A DNA stretch of 20,243 nt, taken from assembly GCF_000003605.2 (NCBI RefSeq), contig NW_003111170.1:1-20243 (forward strand). The letters run 5' to 3'. This DNA is from Saccoglossus kowalevskii. Lineage: Eukaryota > Hemichordata > Enteropneusta > Harrimaniidae. The translations under genes were made by a program, and so were the position numbers. Below the pieces are notes generated by a model. The model saw only the letters and a list, made by a program, of their open reading frames with translations. It made no database searches and was not told the DNA's origin. Below are positions 10,513 to 20,243 of the stretch, piece after piece. Each line of letters starts with the position of its first letter. Within the stretch, counting starts at the first letter, position 1.

Positions 10513-10854
10513 CTGATTACTATACCATTGCCCTGCATTCATGATGAATATCCCTGAACTTCCATTACATGTAACCACTGTTACTGATACTGACTCTAGA
10601 CTGATTGCTATACCATTGCCCTGCATTCATAACAAATATCCCTGAACTTCCATTACATGTAACCACTGTTACTGACACTGACTCTAGTCTGATTGCTATA
10701 CCATTGCCCTGCATTCATGATGAATATCCCTGAACTTCTATTACATGTAACCACTGTTACTGACACTGACTCTAGTCTGATTACTATACCATTGCCCTGC
10801 ATTCATGATGAATATCCCTGAACTTCCATTACATGTAACCACTGTTACTGACAC
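10209..10854. repeat. Duplicated block D5, copy 1 (partner 12409-13054)
   Basis: A 646-bp stretch appears identical to 12409-13054, exactly 25 monomers (2200 bp) away. It contains two ATAACAAAT monomers spaced three units apart (10361 and 10625). Edges are GAACGTCC against GAAATTCC on the left and ACACTG against ACACCG on the right. Confidence 0.9.
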
Positions 10855-11559
10855 TGACTCTAGTCTGATTGCTATACCATTGCCTTGCATTCATGATGAA
10901 TATCCCTGAACTTCTATTACATGTAACCACTGTTACTGTCACTGACTCTAGTCTGATTACTATACCATTGCCCTGCATTCATGATGAATATCCCTGAACT
11001 TCCATTACATGTAACCACTGTTACTGACACTGACTCTAGTCTGATTGCTATACCATTGCCTTGCATTCATGATGAATATCCCTGAACTTCTATTAAATGT
11101 AACCACTGTTACTGACACTGACTCTAGTCTGATTGCTATACCATTGCCCTGCATTCATGATGAATATCCCTGAACTTCCATTACATGTAACCACTGTTAC
11201 TGTCACTGACTCTAGTCTGATTGCTATACCATTGCCTTGCATTCATGATGAATATCCCTGAAATTCCATTACATGTAACCACTGTTACTGTCACTGACTC
11301 TAGACTGATTGCTATACCATTGCCTTGCATTCATGATGAATATCCTTGAACTTCCATTACATGTAACCACTGTTACTGTCACTGATTCTAGACTGATTGC
11401 TATACCATTGCCCTGCATTCATAACAAATATCCCTGAACTTCCATTACATGTAACCACTGTTACTGACACTGACTCTAGTCTGATTGCTATACCATTGCC
11501 CTGCATTCATGATGAATATCCCTGAACTTCTATTACATGTAACCACTGTTACTGACACT

Positions 11560-11727
11560 GACTCTCGTCTGATTGTTATACCATTGCCTTGCATTCATAA
11601 TAAATATCTCTGAACTTCCATTACATGTAACCACTGTTACTGATACTGACTCCAGTCTGATTGCTATACCATTGCCTTGCATTCATAATAAATATCTCTG
11701 AACTTCCATTACATGTAACCACTGTTA
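11560..11727. repeat. Partial landmark cassette embedded in ordinary monomers
   Basis: Here a normal monomer switches at CTCTCGTCTGATTGTTATACC to the end of landmark monomer one. A complete ATAATAAAT monomer with GATACTGACTCCAG follows, and then the first half of another ATAATAAAT monomer (TATCTCTGAAC). By TGTCACTGATTCTAGACTG (about 11730) the sequence has returned to an ordinary type. Register with the 88-bp phase is kept on both sides. The fragment has lost the start of landmark monomer one and everything after mid-monomer three. It looks like a conversion tract or a remnant of unequal exchange; edges are approximate because flanking bases are shared. Confidence 0.85.
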
Positions 11728-11738
11728 CTGTCACTGAT

Positions 11739-12406
11739 TCTAGACTGATTGCTATACCATTGCCTTGCATTCATGGTGAATATCCTTGAACTTCCATTAC
11801 ATGTAACCACTGTTACTGTCACTGACTCTAGACTGATTGCTATACCATTGCCTTGCATTCATGATGAATATCCTTGAACTTCCATTACATGTAACCACTG
11901 TTACTGTCACTGATTCTAGACTGATTGCTATACCATTGCTTTGCATTCATGATGAATATCCCTGAACTTCCATTACATGTAACCACTGTTACTGTCACTG
12001 ACTCTAGTCTGATTGCTATACCATTGCCTTGCATTCATGATGAATATCCCTGAACTTCTATTACATGTAACCACTGTTACTGACACTGACTCCAGTCTGA
12101 TTGCAATACCATTGCCCTGCATTCATGATGAATATCCCTGAACTTCCATTACATGTAACCACTGTTACTGTCACTGACTCTAGTCTGATTGCTATACCAT
12201 TGCCTTGCGTTCATGATGAATATCCCTGAACTTCCATTACATGTAACCACTGTTACTGACACCGACTCTAGTCTGATTGCTATACCATTGCCTTGCATTC
12301 ATGATGAATATCCCTGAACTTCCATTACATGTAACCACTGTTACTGTCACTGACTCTAGTCTGATTGCTATACCATTGCCTTGCATTCATGATGAATATC
12401 CCTGAA
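11739..12406. repeat. Duplicated block D3, copy 2 (partner 5234-5901)
   Basis: This is the second copy of the 668-bp block. The only difference seen is G for A at 12209 (CTTGCGTTC), which creates a CpG. It starts immediately after the partial landmark cassette and ends at GAAATTCC, where the partner has GAACTTCC. Confidence 0.89.
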
Positions 12407-12408
12407 AT

Positions 12409-13054
12409 TCCATTACATGTAACCACTGTTACTGTCACTGACTCTAGACTGATTGCTATACCATTGCCTTGCATTCATGATGAATATCCTTGAACTTCCA
12501 TTACATGTAACCACTGTTACTGTCACTGATTCTAGACTGATTGCTATACCATTGCCCTGCATTCATAACAAATATCCCTGAACTTCCATTACATGTAACC
12601 ACTGTTACTGACACTGACTCTAGTCTGATTGCTATACCATTGCCCTGCATTCATGATGAATATCCCTGAACTTCTATTACATGTAACCACTGTTACTGAC
12701 ACTGACTCTAGTCTGATTACTATACCATTGCCCTGCATTCATGATGAATATCCCTGAACTTCCATTACATGTAACCACTGTTACTGATACTGACTCTAGA
12801 CTGATTGCTATACCATTGCCCTGCATTCATAACAAATATCCCTGAACTTCCATTACATGTAACCACTGTTACTGACACTGACTCTAGTCTGATTGCTATA
12901 CCATTGCCCTGCATTCATGATGAATATCCCTGAACTTCTATTACATGTAACCACTGTTACTGACACTGACTCTAGTCTGATTACTATACCATTGCCCTGC
13001 ATTCATGATGAATATCCCTGAACTTCCATTACATGTAACCACTGTTACTGACAC
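12409..13054. repeat. Duplicated block D5, copy 2 (partner 10209-10854)
   Basis: This is the second copy of the 646-bp block, with ATAACAAAT monomers at 12561 and 12825. Its left neighbour (GAAATTCC, about 12345-12660) also matches 11200-11516 thirteen monomers away, so the region is a patchwork of at least two exchanges. Confidence 0.9.
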
Positions 13055-13203
13055 CGACTCTAGTCTGATTGCTATACCATTGCCTTGCATTCATGATGAA
13101 TATCCCTGAACTTCCATTACATGTAACCACTGTTACTGACACTGACTCTAGTCTGATTGCTATACCATTGCCTTGCATTCATGATGAATATCCCTGAACT
13201 TCT

Positions 13204-13981
13204 ATTACATGTAACCACTGTTACTGTCACTGACTCTAGTCTGATTACTATACCATTGCCCTGCATTCATGATGAATATCCCTGAACTTCCATTACATGT
13301 AACCACTGTTACTGACACTGACTCTAGTCTGATTGCTATACCATTGCCTTGCATTCATGATGAATATCCCTGAACTTCTATTAAATGTAACCACTGTTAC
13401 TGACACTGACTCTAGTCTGATTGCTATACCATTGCCCTGCATTCATGATGAATATCCCTGAACTTCTATTACATGTAACCACTGTTACTGTCACTGACTC
13501 TAGTCTGATTGCTATACCATTGCCTTGCATTCATGATGAATATCCCCGAACTTCCATTACATGTAACCACTGTTACTGTCACTGACTCTAGACTGATTGC
13601 TATACCATTTCCTTGCATTCATGATGAATATCCCTGAACTTCCATTACATGTAACCACTGTTACTGTCACTGACTCTAGACTGATTGCTATACCATTGCC
13701 TTGCATTCATGATGAATATCCCTGAACTTCTATTACATGTAACCACTGTTACTGACACTGACTCTAGTCTGATTGCTATACCATTGCCTTGCATTCATGA
13801 TGAATGTCCCTGAACTTCCATTACATGTAACCACTGTTACTAACACCGACTCTAGTCTGATTGCTATACCATTGCCTTGCATTCATGATGAATATCCCTG
13901 AACTTCCATTACATGTAACCACTGTTACTGACACTGACTCTAGTCTGATTGCTATACCATTGCCTTGCATTCATGATGAAT
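13204..13981. repeat. Duplicated block D2, copy 2 (partner 2915-3692)
   Basis: This is the second copy of the 778-bp block, with the same order of rare variants, including GAATGTCCC followed by CTAACACCG. It is followed within 20 bases by the extra T of CCATTTACATG, which the block A copy does not have. Confidence 0.9.
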
Positions 13982-14302
13982 ATCCCTGAACTTCCATTTA
14001 CATGTAACCACTGTTACTGACACTGACTCCAGTCTGATTGCAATACCATTGCCTTGCATTCATGATGAATATCCCTGAACTTCCATTACATGTAACCACT
14101 GTTACTGTCACTGACTCTAGTCTGATTGCTATACCATTGCCTTGCATTCATGATGAATATCCCTGAACTTCCATTACATGTAACCACTGTTACTGACACC
14201 GACTCTAGTCTGATTGCTATACCATTGCCTTGCATTCATGATGAATATCCCTGAACTTCCATTACATGTAACCACTGTTACTGTCACTGACTCTAGTCTG
14301 AG

Positions 14303-14654
14303 TGTTATACCATTGCCTCGGATTCATGATGAATATCCCTGAACTTCCATTACATGCAACCACTGTTACTGACACTGACTCTCGTCTGATTGTTATACCA
14401 TTGCCTTGCATTCATAATAAATATCTCTGAACTTCCATTACATGTAACCACTGTTACTGATACTGACTCCAGTCTGATTGCTATACCATTGCCTTGCATT
14501 CATAATAAATATCTCTGAACTTCCATTACATGTAATCACTGTTACTGATACTAACTTCAGTCTGATTGCTATACCATTGCCTTGCATTCATAATAAATAT
14601 CTCCGAACTTCCATTACATGTAACCACTGTTACTGATACTGACTCTAGTCTGAT
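14303..14654. repeat. HOR landmark cassette, copy 3
   Basis: This is a full 352-bp four-monomer cassette with GCCTCGGATTC, ACATGCAACC, CTCTCGTCTG, three ATAATAAAT units, TGTAATCACTG and CTCCGAAC. By base-by-base reading it is identical to copy 4, and the identity extends from about 14200 to 14751 (against 16840-17391). Copy 1 has the same variants apart from one missing base. Downstream it runs directly from the first ordinary monomer to the ATTTCC type, skipping the GAATTTCC monomer that copies 1 and 4 have between them. Confidence 0.94.
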
Positions 14655-16942
14655 TGCTATACCATTGCCTTGCATTCATGATGAATATCCCTGAACTTCC
14701 ATTACATGTAACCACTGTTACTGTCACTGACTCTAGTCTGATTGCTATACCATTTCCTTGCATTCATGATGAATATCCCTGAACTTCCATTACATGTAAC
14801 CACTGTTACTGTCACTGACTCTAGACTGATTGCTATACCATTGCCTTGCATTCATGGTGAATATCCTTGAACTTCCATTACATGTAACCACTGTTACTGT
14901 CACTGACTCTAGACTGATTGCTATACCATTGCCTTGCATTCATGATGAATATCCTTGAACTTCCATTACATGTAACCACTGTTACTGTCACTGATTCTAG
15001 ACTGATTGCTATACCATTGCTTTGCATTCATGATGAATATCCCTGAACTTCCATTACATGTAACCACTGTTACTGTCACTGACTCTAGTCTGATTGCTAT
15101 ACCATTGCCTTGCATTCATGATGAATATCCCTGAACTTCTATTACATGTAACCACTGTTACTGACACTGTCTCCAGTCTGATTGCAATACCATTGCCCTG
15201 CATTCATGATGAATATCCCTGAACTTCTATTACATGTAACCACTGTTACTGACACTGACTCTAGTCTGATTACTATACCATTGCCCTGCATTCATGATGA
15301 ATATCCCAGAACTTCCATTACATGTAACCACTGTTACTGACACCGACTCTAGTCTGATTGCTATACCATTGCCTTGCATTCATGATGAATATCCCTGAAC
15401 TTCCATTACATGTAACCACTGTTACTGACACTGACTCTAGTATGATTGCTATACCATTGCCTTGCATTCATGATGAATATCCCTGAACTTCTATTACATG
15501 TAACCACTGTTACTGTCACTGACTCTAGTCTGATTACTATACCATTGCCCTGCATTCATGATGAATATCCCTGAACTTCCATTACATGTAACCACTGTTA
15601 CTGACACTGACTCTTGTCTGATTGCTATACCATTGCCTTGCATTCATGATGAATATCCATGAACTTCTATTAAATGTAACCACTGTTACTGACACTGACT
15701 CTAGTCTGATTGCTATACCATTGCCCTGCATTCATGATGAATATCCCTGAACTTCCATTACATGTAACCACTGTTACTGTCACTGACTCTAGTCTGATTG
15801 CTGTACCATTGCCTTGCATTCATGATGAATATCCCTGAACTTCCATTACATGTAACCACTGTTACTGTCACTGACTCTAGACTGATTGCTATACCATTTC
15901 CTTGCATTCATGATGAATATCCCTGAACTTCCATTACATGTAACCACTGTTACTGTCACTGACTCTAGACTGATTGCTATACCATTGCCTTGCATTCATG
16001 GTGAATATCCTTGAACTTCCATTACATGTAACCACTGTTACTGTCACTGACTCTAGACTGATTGCTATACCATTGCCTTGCATTCATGATGAATATCCCT
16101 GAACTTCTATTACATGTAACCACTGTTACTGACACTGACTCTAGTCTGATTGCTATACCATTGCCTTGCATTCATGATGAATATCCCTGAACTTCTATTA
16201 CATGTAACCACTGTTACTGACACTGACTCTAGTCTGATTGCTATACCATTGCCTTGCATTCATGATGAATATCCCTGAACTTCCATTACATGTAACCACT
16301 GTTACTGTCACTGACTCTAGTCTGATTGCTATACCATTGCCTTGCATTCATGATGAATATCCCTGAACTTCTATTACATGTAACCACTGTTACTGACACT
16401 GACTCCAGTCTGATTGCAATACCATTGCCCTGCATTCATGATGAATATCCCTGAACTTCCATTACATGTAACCACTGTTACTGTCACTGACTCTAGTCTG
16501 ATTGCTATACCATTGCCTTGCATTCATGATGAATATCCCTGAACTTCCATTACATGTAACCACTGTTACTGACACCGACTCTAGTCTGATTGCTATACCA
16601 TTGCCTTGCATTCATGATGAATATCCCTGAACTTCCATTACATGTAACCACTGTTACTGACACTGACTCTAGTCTGATTGCTATACCATTGCCTTGCATT
16701 CATGATGAATATCCCTGAACTTCCATTACATGTAACCACTGTTACTGACACCGACTCTAGTCTGATTGCTATACCATTGCCTTGCATTCATGATGAATAT
16801 CCCTGAACTTCCATTACATGTAACCACTGTTACTGACACTGACTCTAGTCTGATTGCTATACCATTGCCTTGCATTCATGATGAATATCCCTGAACTTCC
16901 ATTACATGTAACCACTGTTACTGTCACTGACTCTAGTCTGAG
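14655..16942. repeat. HOR block C body, exactly 26 monomers
   Basis: These ordinary monomers lie between landmark copies 3 and 4. The landmark-to-landmark distance is 2640 bp, exactly 30 units of 88, with no net indel. The order of types is: ATTTCC, GGTGAATATCCTTG, GATTCTAGACTG and GCTTTGC (as in block A near 537-820); then a GCAATACC unit; then the 1009-bp block shared with 4193-5201; then CTTCTATT units; then alternating ACACCG and ACACTG units leading into the GAGTGTTATACC entry of copy 4. No gene is visible. Confidence 0.93.
15187..16195. repeat. Long duplicated block D1, copy 2 (partner 4193-5201)
   Basis: This is the second copy of the 1009-bp block. It lies within the 30-monomer HOR interval. 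A third, rearranged relative begins near 19440 and keeps the order of types but lacks CCCAGAAC and has extra partial monomers near 19860-19970. Confidence 0.9.
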
Positions 16943-17294
16943 TGTTATACCATTGCCTCGGATTCATGATGAATATCCCTGAACTTCCATTACATGCAAC
17001 CACTGTTACTGACACTGACTCTCGTCTGATTGTTATACCATTGCCTTGCATTCATAATAAATATCTCTGAACTTCCATTACATGTAACCACTGTTACTGA
17101 TACTGACTCCAGTCTGATTGCTATACCATTGCCTTGCATTCATAATAAATATCTCTGAACTTCCATTACATGTAATCACTGTTACTGATACTAACTTCAG
17201 TCTGATTGCTATACCATTGCCTTGCATTCATAATAAATATCTCCGAACTTCCATTACATGTAACCACTGTTACTGATACTGACTCTAGTCTGAT
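16943..17294. repeat. HOR landmark cassette, copy 4
   Basis: This full 352-bp cassette carries every diagnostic base seen in copy 3. Compared with copy 1, positions 16943-17581 match 1-639 apart from the single base missing in copy 1. That includes the following GAATTTCC and ATTTCC monomers, and the match ends where copy 1 has CATGGTGAAT and this copy has CTTGATGAAT. Copies 1 and 4 therefore share a longer downstream context than either shares with copies 2 or 3. Confidence 0.94.
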
Positions 17295-17659
17295 TGCTAT
17301 ACCATTGCCTTGCATTCATGATGAATATCCCTGAACTTCCATTACATGTAACCACTGTTACTGTCACTGACTCTAGTCTGATTGCTATACCATTGCCTTG
17401 CATTCATGATGAATATCCCTGAATTTCCATTACATGTAACCACTGTTACTGTCACTGACTCTAGACTGATTGCTATACCATTTCCTTGCATTCATGATGA
17501 ATATCCCTGAACTTCCATTACATGTAACCACTGTTACTGTCACTGACTCTAGACTGATTGCTATACCATTGCCTTGCATTCTTGATGAATATCCTTGAAC
17601 TTCCATTACATGTAACCACTGTTACTGTCACTGACTCTAGTCTGACTGCTATACCATTG

Positions 17660-18010
17660 CCCTGCATTCATGATGAATATCCCTGAACTTCTATTACATG
17701 TAACCACTGTTACTGACACTGACTCTAGTCTGATTGCTATACCATTGCCCTGCATTCATGATGAATATCCCTGAACTTCTATTACATGTAACCACTGTTA
17801 CTGACACTGACTCTAGTCTGATTGCTACACCATTGCCCTGCATTCATGATGAATATCCCTGAACTTCTATTACATGTAACCACTGTTACTGACACTGACT
17901 CTAGTCTGATTGCTATACCATTGCCCTGCATTCATGATGAATATCCCTGAACTTCTATTACATGTAACCACTGTTACTGACACTGACTCCAGTCTGATTG
18001 CTATACCATT
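17660..18010. repeat. Local run of four CCCTGC/CTTCTATT monomers
   Basis: Four successive monomers share CCCTGC with CTTCTATT and GACACTG, differing by CTACACC near 17827 and GACTCCAG near 17985. The same type occurs singly or alternately elsewhere, so this run looks like a small tandem expansion of one variant. Confidence 0.75.
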
Positions 18011-18095
18011 GCCCTGCATTCATGATGAATATCCCTGAACTTCCATTACATGTAACCACTGTTACTGTCACTGACTCTAGTCTGATTGCTATACC

Positions 18096-19063
18096 ATTGC
18101 CTTGCATTCATGATGAATATCCCTGAACTTCCATTACATGTAACCACTGTTACTGACACTGACTCTAGTCTGATTGCTATACCATTGCCTTGCATTCATG
18201 ATGAATATCCCTGAACTTCCATTACATGTAACCACTGTTACTGACACTGACTCTAGTCTGATTGCTATACCATTGCCTTGCATTCATGACGAATATCCCT
18301 GAACTTCCATTACATGTAACCACTGTTACTGACACTGACTCTAGTCTGATTGCTATACCATTGCCTTGCATTCATGATGAATATCCCTGAACTTCCATTA
18401 CATGTAACCACTGTTACTGTCACTGACTCTAGTCTGATTGCTATACCATTGCCTTGCATTCATGATGAATATCCCTGAACTTCCATTACATGTAACCACT
18501 GTTACTGTCACTGACTCTAGTCTGATTGCTATACCATTGCCTTGCATTCATGATGAATATCCCTGAACTTCCATTACATGTAACCACTGTTACTGATACT
18601 GACTCTAGTCTGATTGCTATACCATTGCCTTGCATTCATGATGAATATCCCTGAACTTCCATTACATGTAACCACTGTTACTGACACTGACTCTAGTCTG
18701 ATTGCTATACCATTGCCTTGCATTCATGATGAATATCCCTGAACTTCCATTACATGTAACCACTGTTACTGTCACTGACTCTAGTCTGATTGCTATACCA
18801 TTGCCTTGCATTCATGATGAATATCCCTGAACTTCCATTACATGTAACCACTGTTACTGACACTGACTCTAGTCTGATTGCTATACCATTGCCTTGCATT
18901 CATGATGAATATCCCTGAACTTCCATTACATGTAACCACTGTTACTGACACTGACTCTAGTCTGATTGCTATACCATTGCCTTGCATTCATGATGAATAT
19001 CCCTGAACTTCCATTACATGTAACCACTGTTACTGACACTGACTCTAGTCTGATTGCTATACC
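18096..19063. repeat. Highly homogeneous run of eleven monomers
   Basis: Eleven consecutive units (968 bp, no indels) are all of the CCTTGC, CTTCCATT, CTAGTCTG type. They differ almost only at the TGACAC/TGTCAC/TGATAC site, plus one CATGACGAAT near 18290. This is the least varied stretch of the window and suggests recent local amplification. Confidence 0.85.
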
Positions 19064-19504
19064 ATTGCCCTGCATTCATAACAAATATCCCTGAACTTCC
19101 ATTACATGTAACCACTGTTACTGACACTGACTCTAGTCTGATTGCTATACCATTGCCCTGCATTCATGATGAATATCCCTGAACTTCTATTACATGTAAC
19201 CACTGTTACTGATACTGACTCTAGTCTGACTGCTATACCATTGCCCTGCATTCATGATGAATATCCCTGAACTTCTATTACATGTGACCACTGTTACTGA
19301 CACTGACTCTAGTCTGATTGCTATACCATTGCCTTGCATTCATGATGAATATCCCTGAACTTCTATTACATGTAACCACTGTTACTGACACTGACTCTAG
19401 TCTGATTACTATACCATTGCCCTGCATTCATGATGAATATCCCTGAACTTCCATTACATGTAACCACTGTTACTGACACTGACTCTAGTCTGATTGCTAT
19501 ACCA

Positions 19505-19971
19505 TTGCCTCGCATCATGATGAATATCATGAACTTCCATTACATGTAACCACTGTTACTGACACTGACTCTAGTATGATTGCTATACCATTGCCTTGCA
19601 TTCATGATGAATATCCCTGAACTTCTATTACATGTAACCACTGTTACTGTCACTGACTCTAGTCTGATTACTATACCATTGCCCTGCATTCATGATGAAT
19701 ATCCCTGAACTTCCATTACATGTAACCACTGTTACTGACACTGACTCTTGTCTGATTGCTATACCATTGCCTTGCATTCATGATGAATATCCATGAACTT
19801 CTATTAAATGTAACCACTGTTACTGACACTGACTCTAGTCTGATTGCTATACCATTGCCCTGCACTGTTACTGACACTGACTCTAGTCTGATTGCTATAC
19901 CATTGCCCTGCATTCATGATGAATATCCCTGAACTTCCATTACATGTAACCACTGTCTGATTGCTATACCA
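19505..19971. repeat. Cluster of damaged monomers
   Basis: Within about 470 bp, one monomer has CTCGCATCATGATG (one base lost) and ATATCATGAAC (one base lost). A second lost 40 bp at 19863/19864 (CCCTGC joined to ACTGTTACTG), and a third lost 19 bp at about 19956/19957 (CACTGT joined to CTGATTG). No other part of the window has this density of indels. After 19971 the regular 88-bp phase resumes. Confidence 0.9.
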
Positions 19972-20243
19972 TTGCCCTGCATTCATGATGAATATCCCTG
20001 AACTTCCATTACATGTAACCACTGTTACTGTCACTGACTCTAGTCTGATTGCTGTACCATTGCCTTGCATTCATGATGAATATCCCTGAACTTCCATTAC
20101 ATGTAACCACTGTTACTGTCACTGACTCTAGACTGATTGCTATACCATTTCCTTGCATTCATGATGAATATCCCTGAACTTCCATTACATGTAACCACTG
20201 TTACTGTCACTGACTCTAGACTGATTGCTATACCATTGCCTTG

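Larger units (their letters stand above)
7093..14302. repeat. HOR block B body, about 82 monomers
   Basis: These ordinary monomers lie between landmark copies 2 and 3. The landmark distance is 7562 bp, 86 monomers minus 6 bp. The deficit is explained by a missing G near 7255 (TCACTACTC), a missing C near 8557 (TGTAACACTG), an extra T near 8592 (GCTATTACC), a 6-bp loss near 9710 and an extra T near 13999 (CCATTTACATG). The middle of the block (8700-11500) is rich in the CCCTGC, CTTCTATT and ATAACAAAT variants. A cassette fragment is embedded at about 11560-11727. Several sub-blocks are copies of stretches in block A. No coding sequence is seen. Confidence 0.92.
1..20243. repeat. 88-bp satellite DNA array, about 230 head-to-tail monomers
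   Basis: One 88-bp unit fills the window. The landmark ATACCATTGCC recurs every 88 bases (for example its ATTGCC falls at 361 and 449), and the phase holds throughout once a few indels are counted. A typical unit runs from ATTGCTATACCATTGC through GAATATCCCTGAAC and TTACATGTAACCACTG to CTCTAGTCTG. Most units differ from consensus at only a few positions. Composition is about 40% G+C (35 of 88 bases). No monomer is inverted, no transposon interrupts the array, and no unique flank is visible. Arrays of this kind are typical of eukaryotic constitutive heterochromatin. I do not recognise the family, and assignment to centromere, subtelomere or another site is open. The plus strand is arbitrary for a satellite. 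Confidence 0.98.
17295..20243. repeat. HOR block D body, about 34 monomers, continues past the window
   Basis: These ordinary monomers follow landmark copy 4. They include a run of CTTCTATT units (about 17660-18010), an unusually uniform run of eleven units (18096-19063), and a stretch from about 19440 that follows the type order of 4300-5000 (CTAGTATG, CTCTTGTCTG, TATCCATGAAC with TTAAATG, GCTGTACC, ATTTCC). That last stretch carries single-base losses near 19515 and 19530 and two larger deletions. No further landmark is reached, so the block length is unknown. Confidence 0.92.

Noticed and set aside
19716-20070. Two overlapping open frames (65 and 88 codons) on the minus strand
   Set aside because: They are opened by the 40-bp and 19-bp deletions in damaged monomers. 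Overlapping minus-strand frames with the same satellite-derived peptides are not evidence of a gene.
1-20243. CRISPR array
   Set aside because: The whole 88-bp unit is conserved, with no alternation of constant repeats and unique spacers, and there are no cas genes.
1-20243. Repeat domain of a long protein (tandem-repeat exon)
   Set aside because: The period of 88 is not divisible by three, both strands have stops in at least two frames of every monomer, and indels are not in multiples of three.
1-20243. Telomeric or simple-sequence repeat
   Set aside because: The unit is 88 bp and complex. No TTAGGG-like or other short telomere motif is present.

Overview
The whole window is the inside of one tandem-repeat (satellite DNA) array. 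An 88-bp unit is repeated head-to-tail about 230 times from the first base to the last, always in the same orientation, with no unique sequence at either edge. The consensus is about 40% G+C and contains no CpG. I found no credible protein-coding gene, RNA gene, transposon, CRISPR array, promoter or terminator. The unit length is not a multiple of three and both strands are full of stop codons, so the few short open frames (63 to 88 codons) are by-products of the repeat. An array this long and uniform points to nuclear heterochromatin (centromeric, pericentromeric, subtelomeric or sex-chromosomal) of a eukaryote. I do not recognise the satellite family, and the sequence does not let me name a species.

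Layout: the array is divided by a distinctive four-monomer cassette that starts at 1, 6741, 14303 and 16943. Its first monomer has several private bases, and its next three share an ATAATAAAT variant. The intervals between cassettes are 77, 86 and exactly 30 monomers (6740, 7562 and 2640 bp); the last block runs off the window after about 38 monomers. All departures from multiples of 88 are explained by a few small indels that I located. The array is therefore an irregular higher-order repeat (HOR). A chimeric fragment of the cassette also sits at about 11560-11727.

Within the blocks, monomers fall into recognisable variant types. They differ at about eight positions: CCTTGC/CCCTGC, CTTCCATT/CTTCTATT, TGTCAC/TGACAC/TGATAC, ACACTG/ACACCG, CTAGTCTG/CTAGACTG, GATTGCT/GATTACT, the ATGATGAAT/ATAATAAAT/ATAACAAAT/ATGGTGAAT site, and TCCCTG/TCCTTG. 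Ordered strings of these variants recur at distant places as near-identical blocks of about 0.55-1.0 kb with sharp edges, always in 88-bp register. Examples are 4193-5201 with 15187-16195, 2915-3692 with 13204-13981, 5234-5901 with 11739-12406, 821-1402 with 9931-10512, and 10209-10854 with 12409-13054. This is the pattern expected from unequal crossover and gene conversion.

Each monomer carries three short dyad symmetries and a three-fold ACTGNN hexamer. In several stretches monomer types alternate, giving a 176-bp dimer close to nucleosome-repeat length. Nothing here works together as genes. Any role would be structural (chromatin, centromere) or through satellite transcripts, and neither can be shown from sequence alone.
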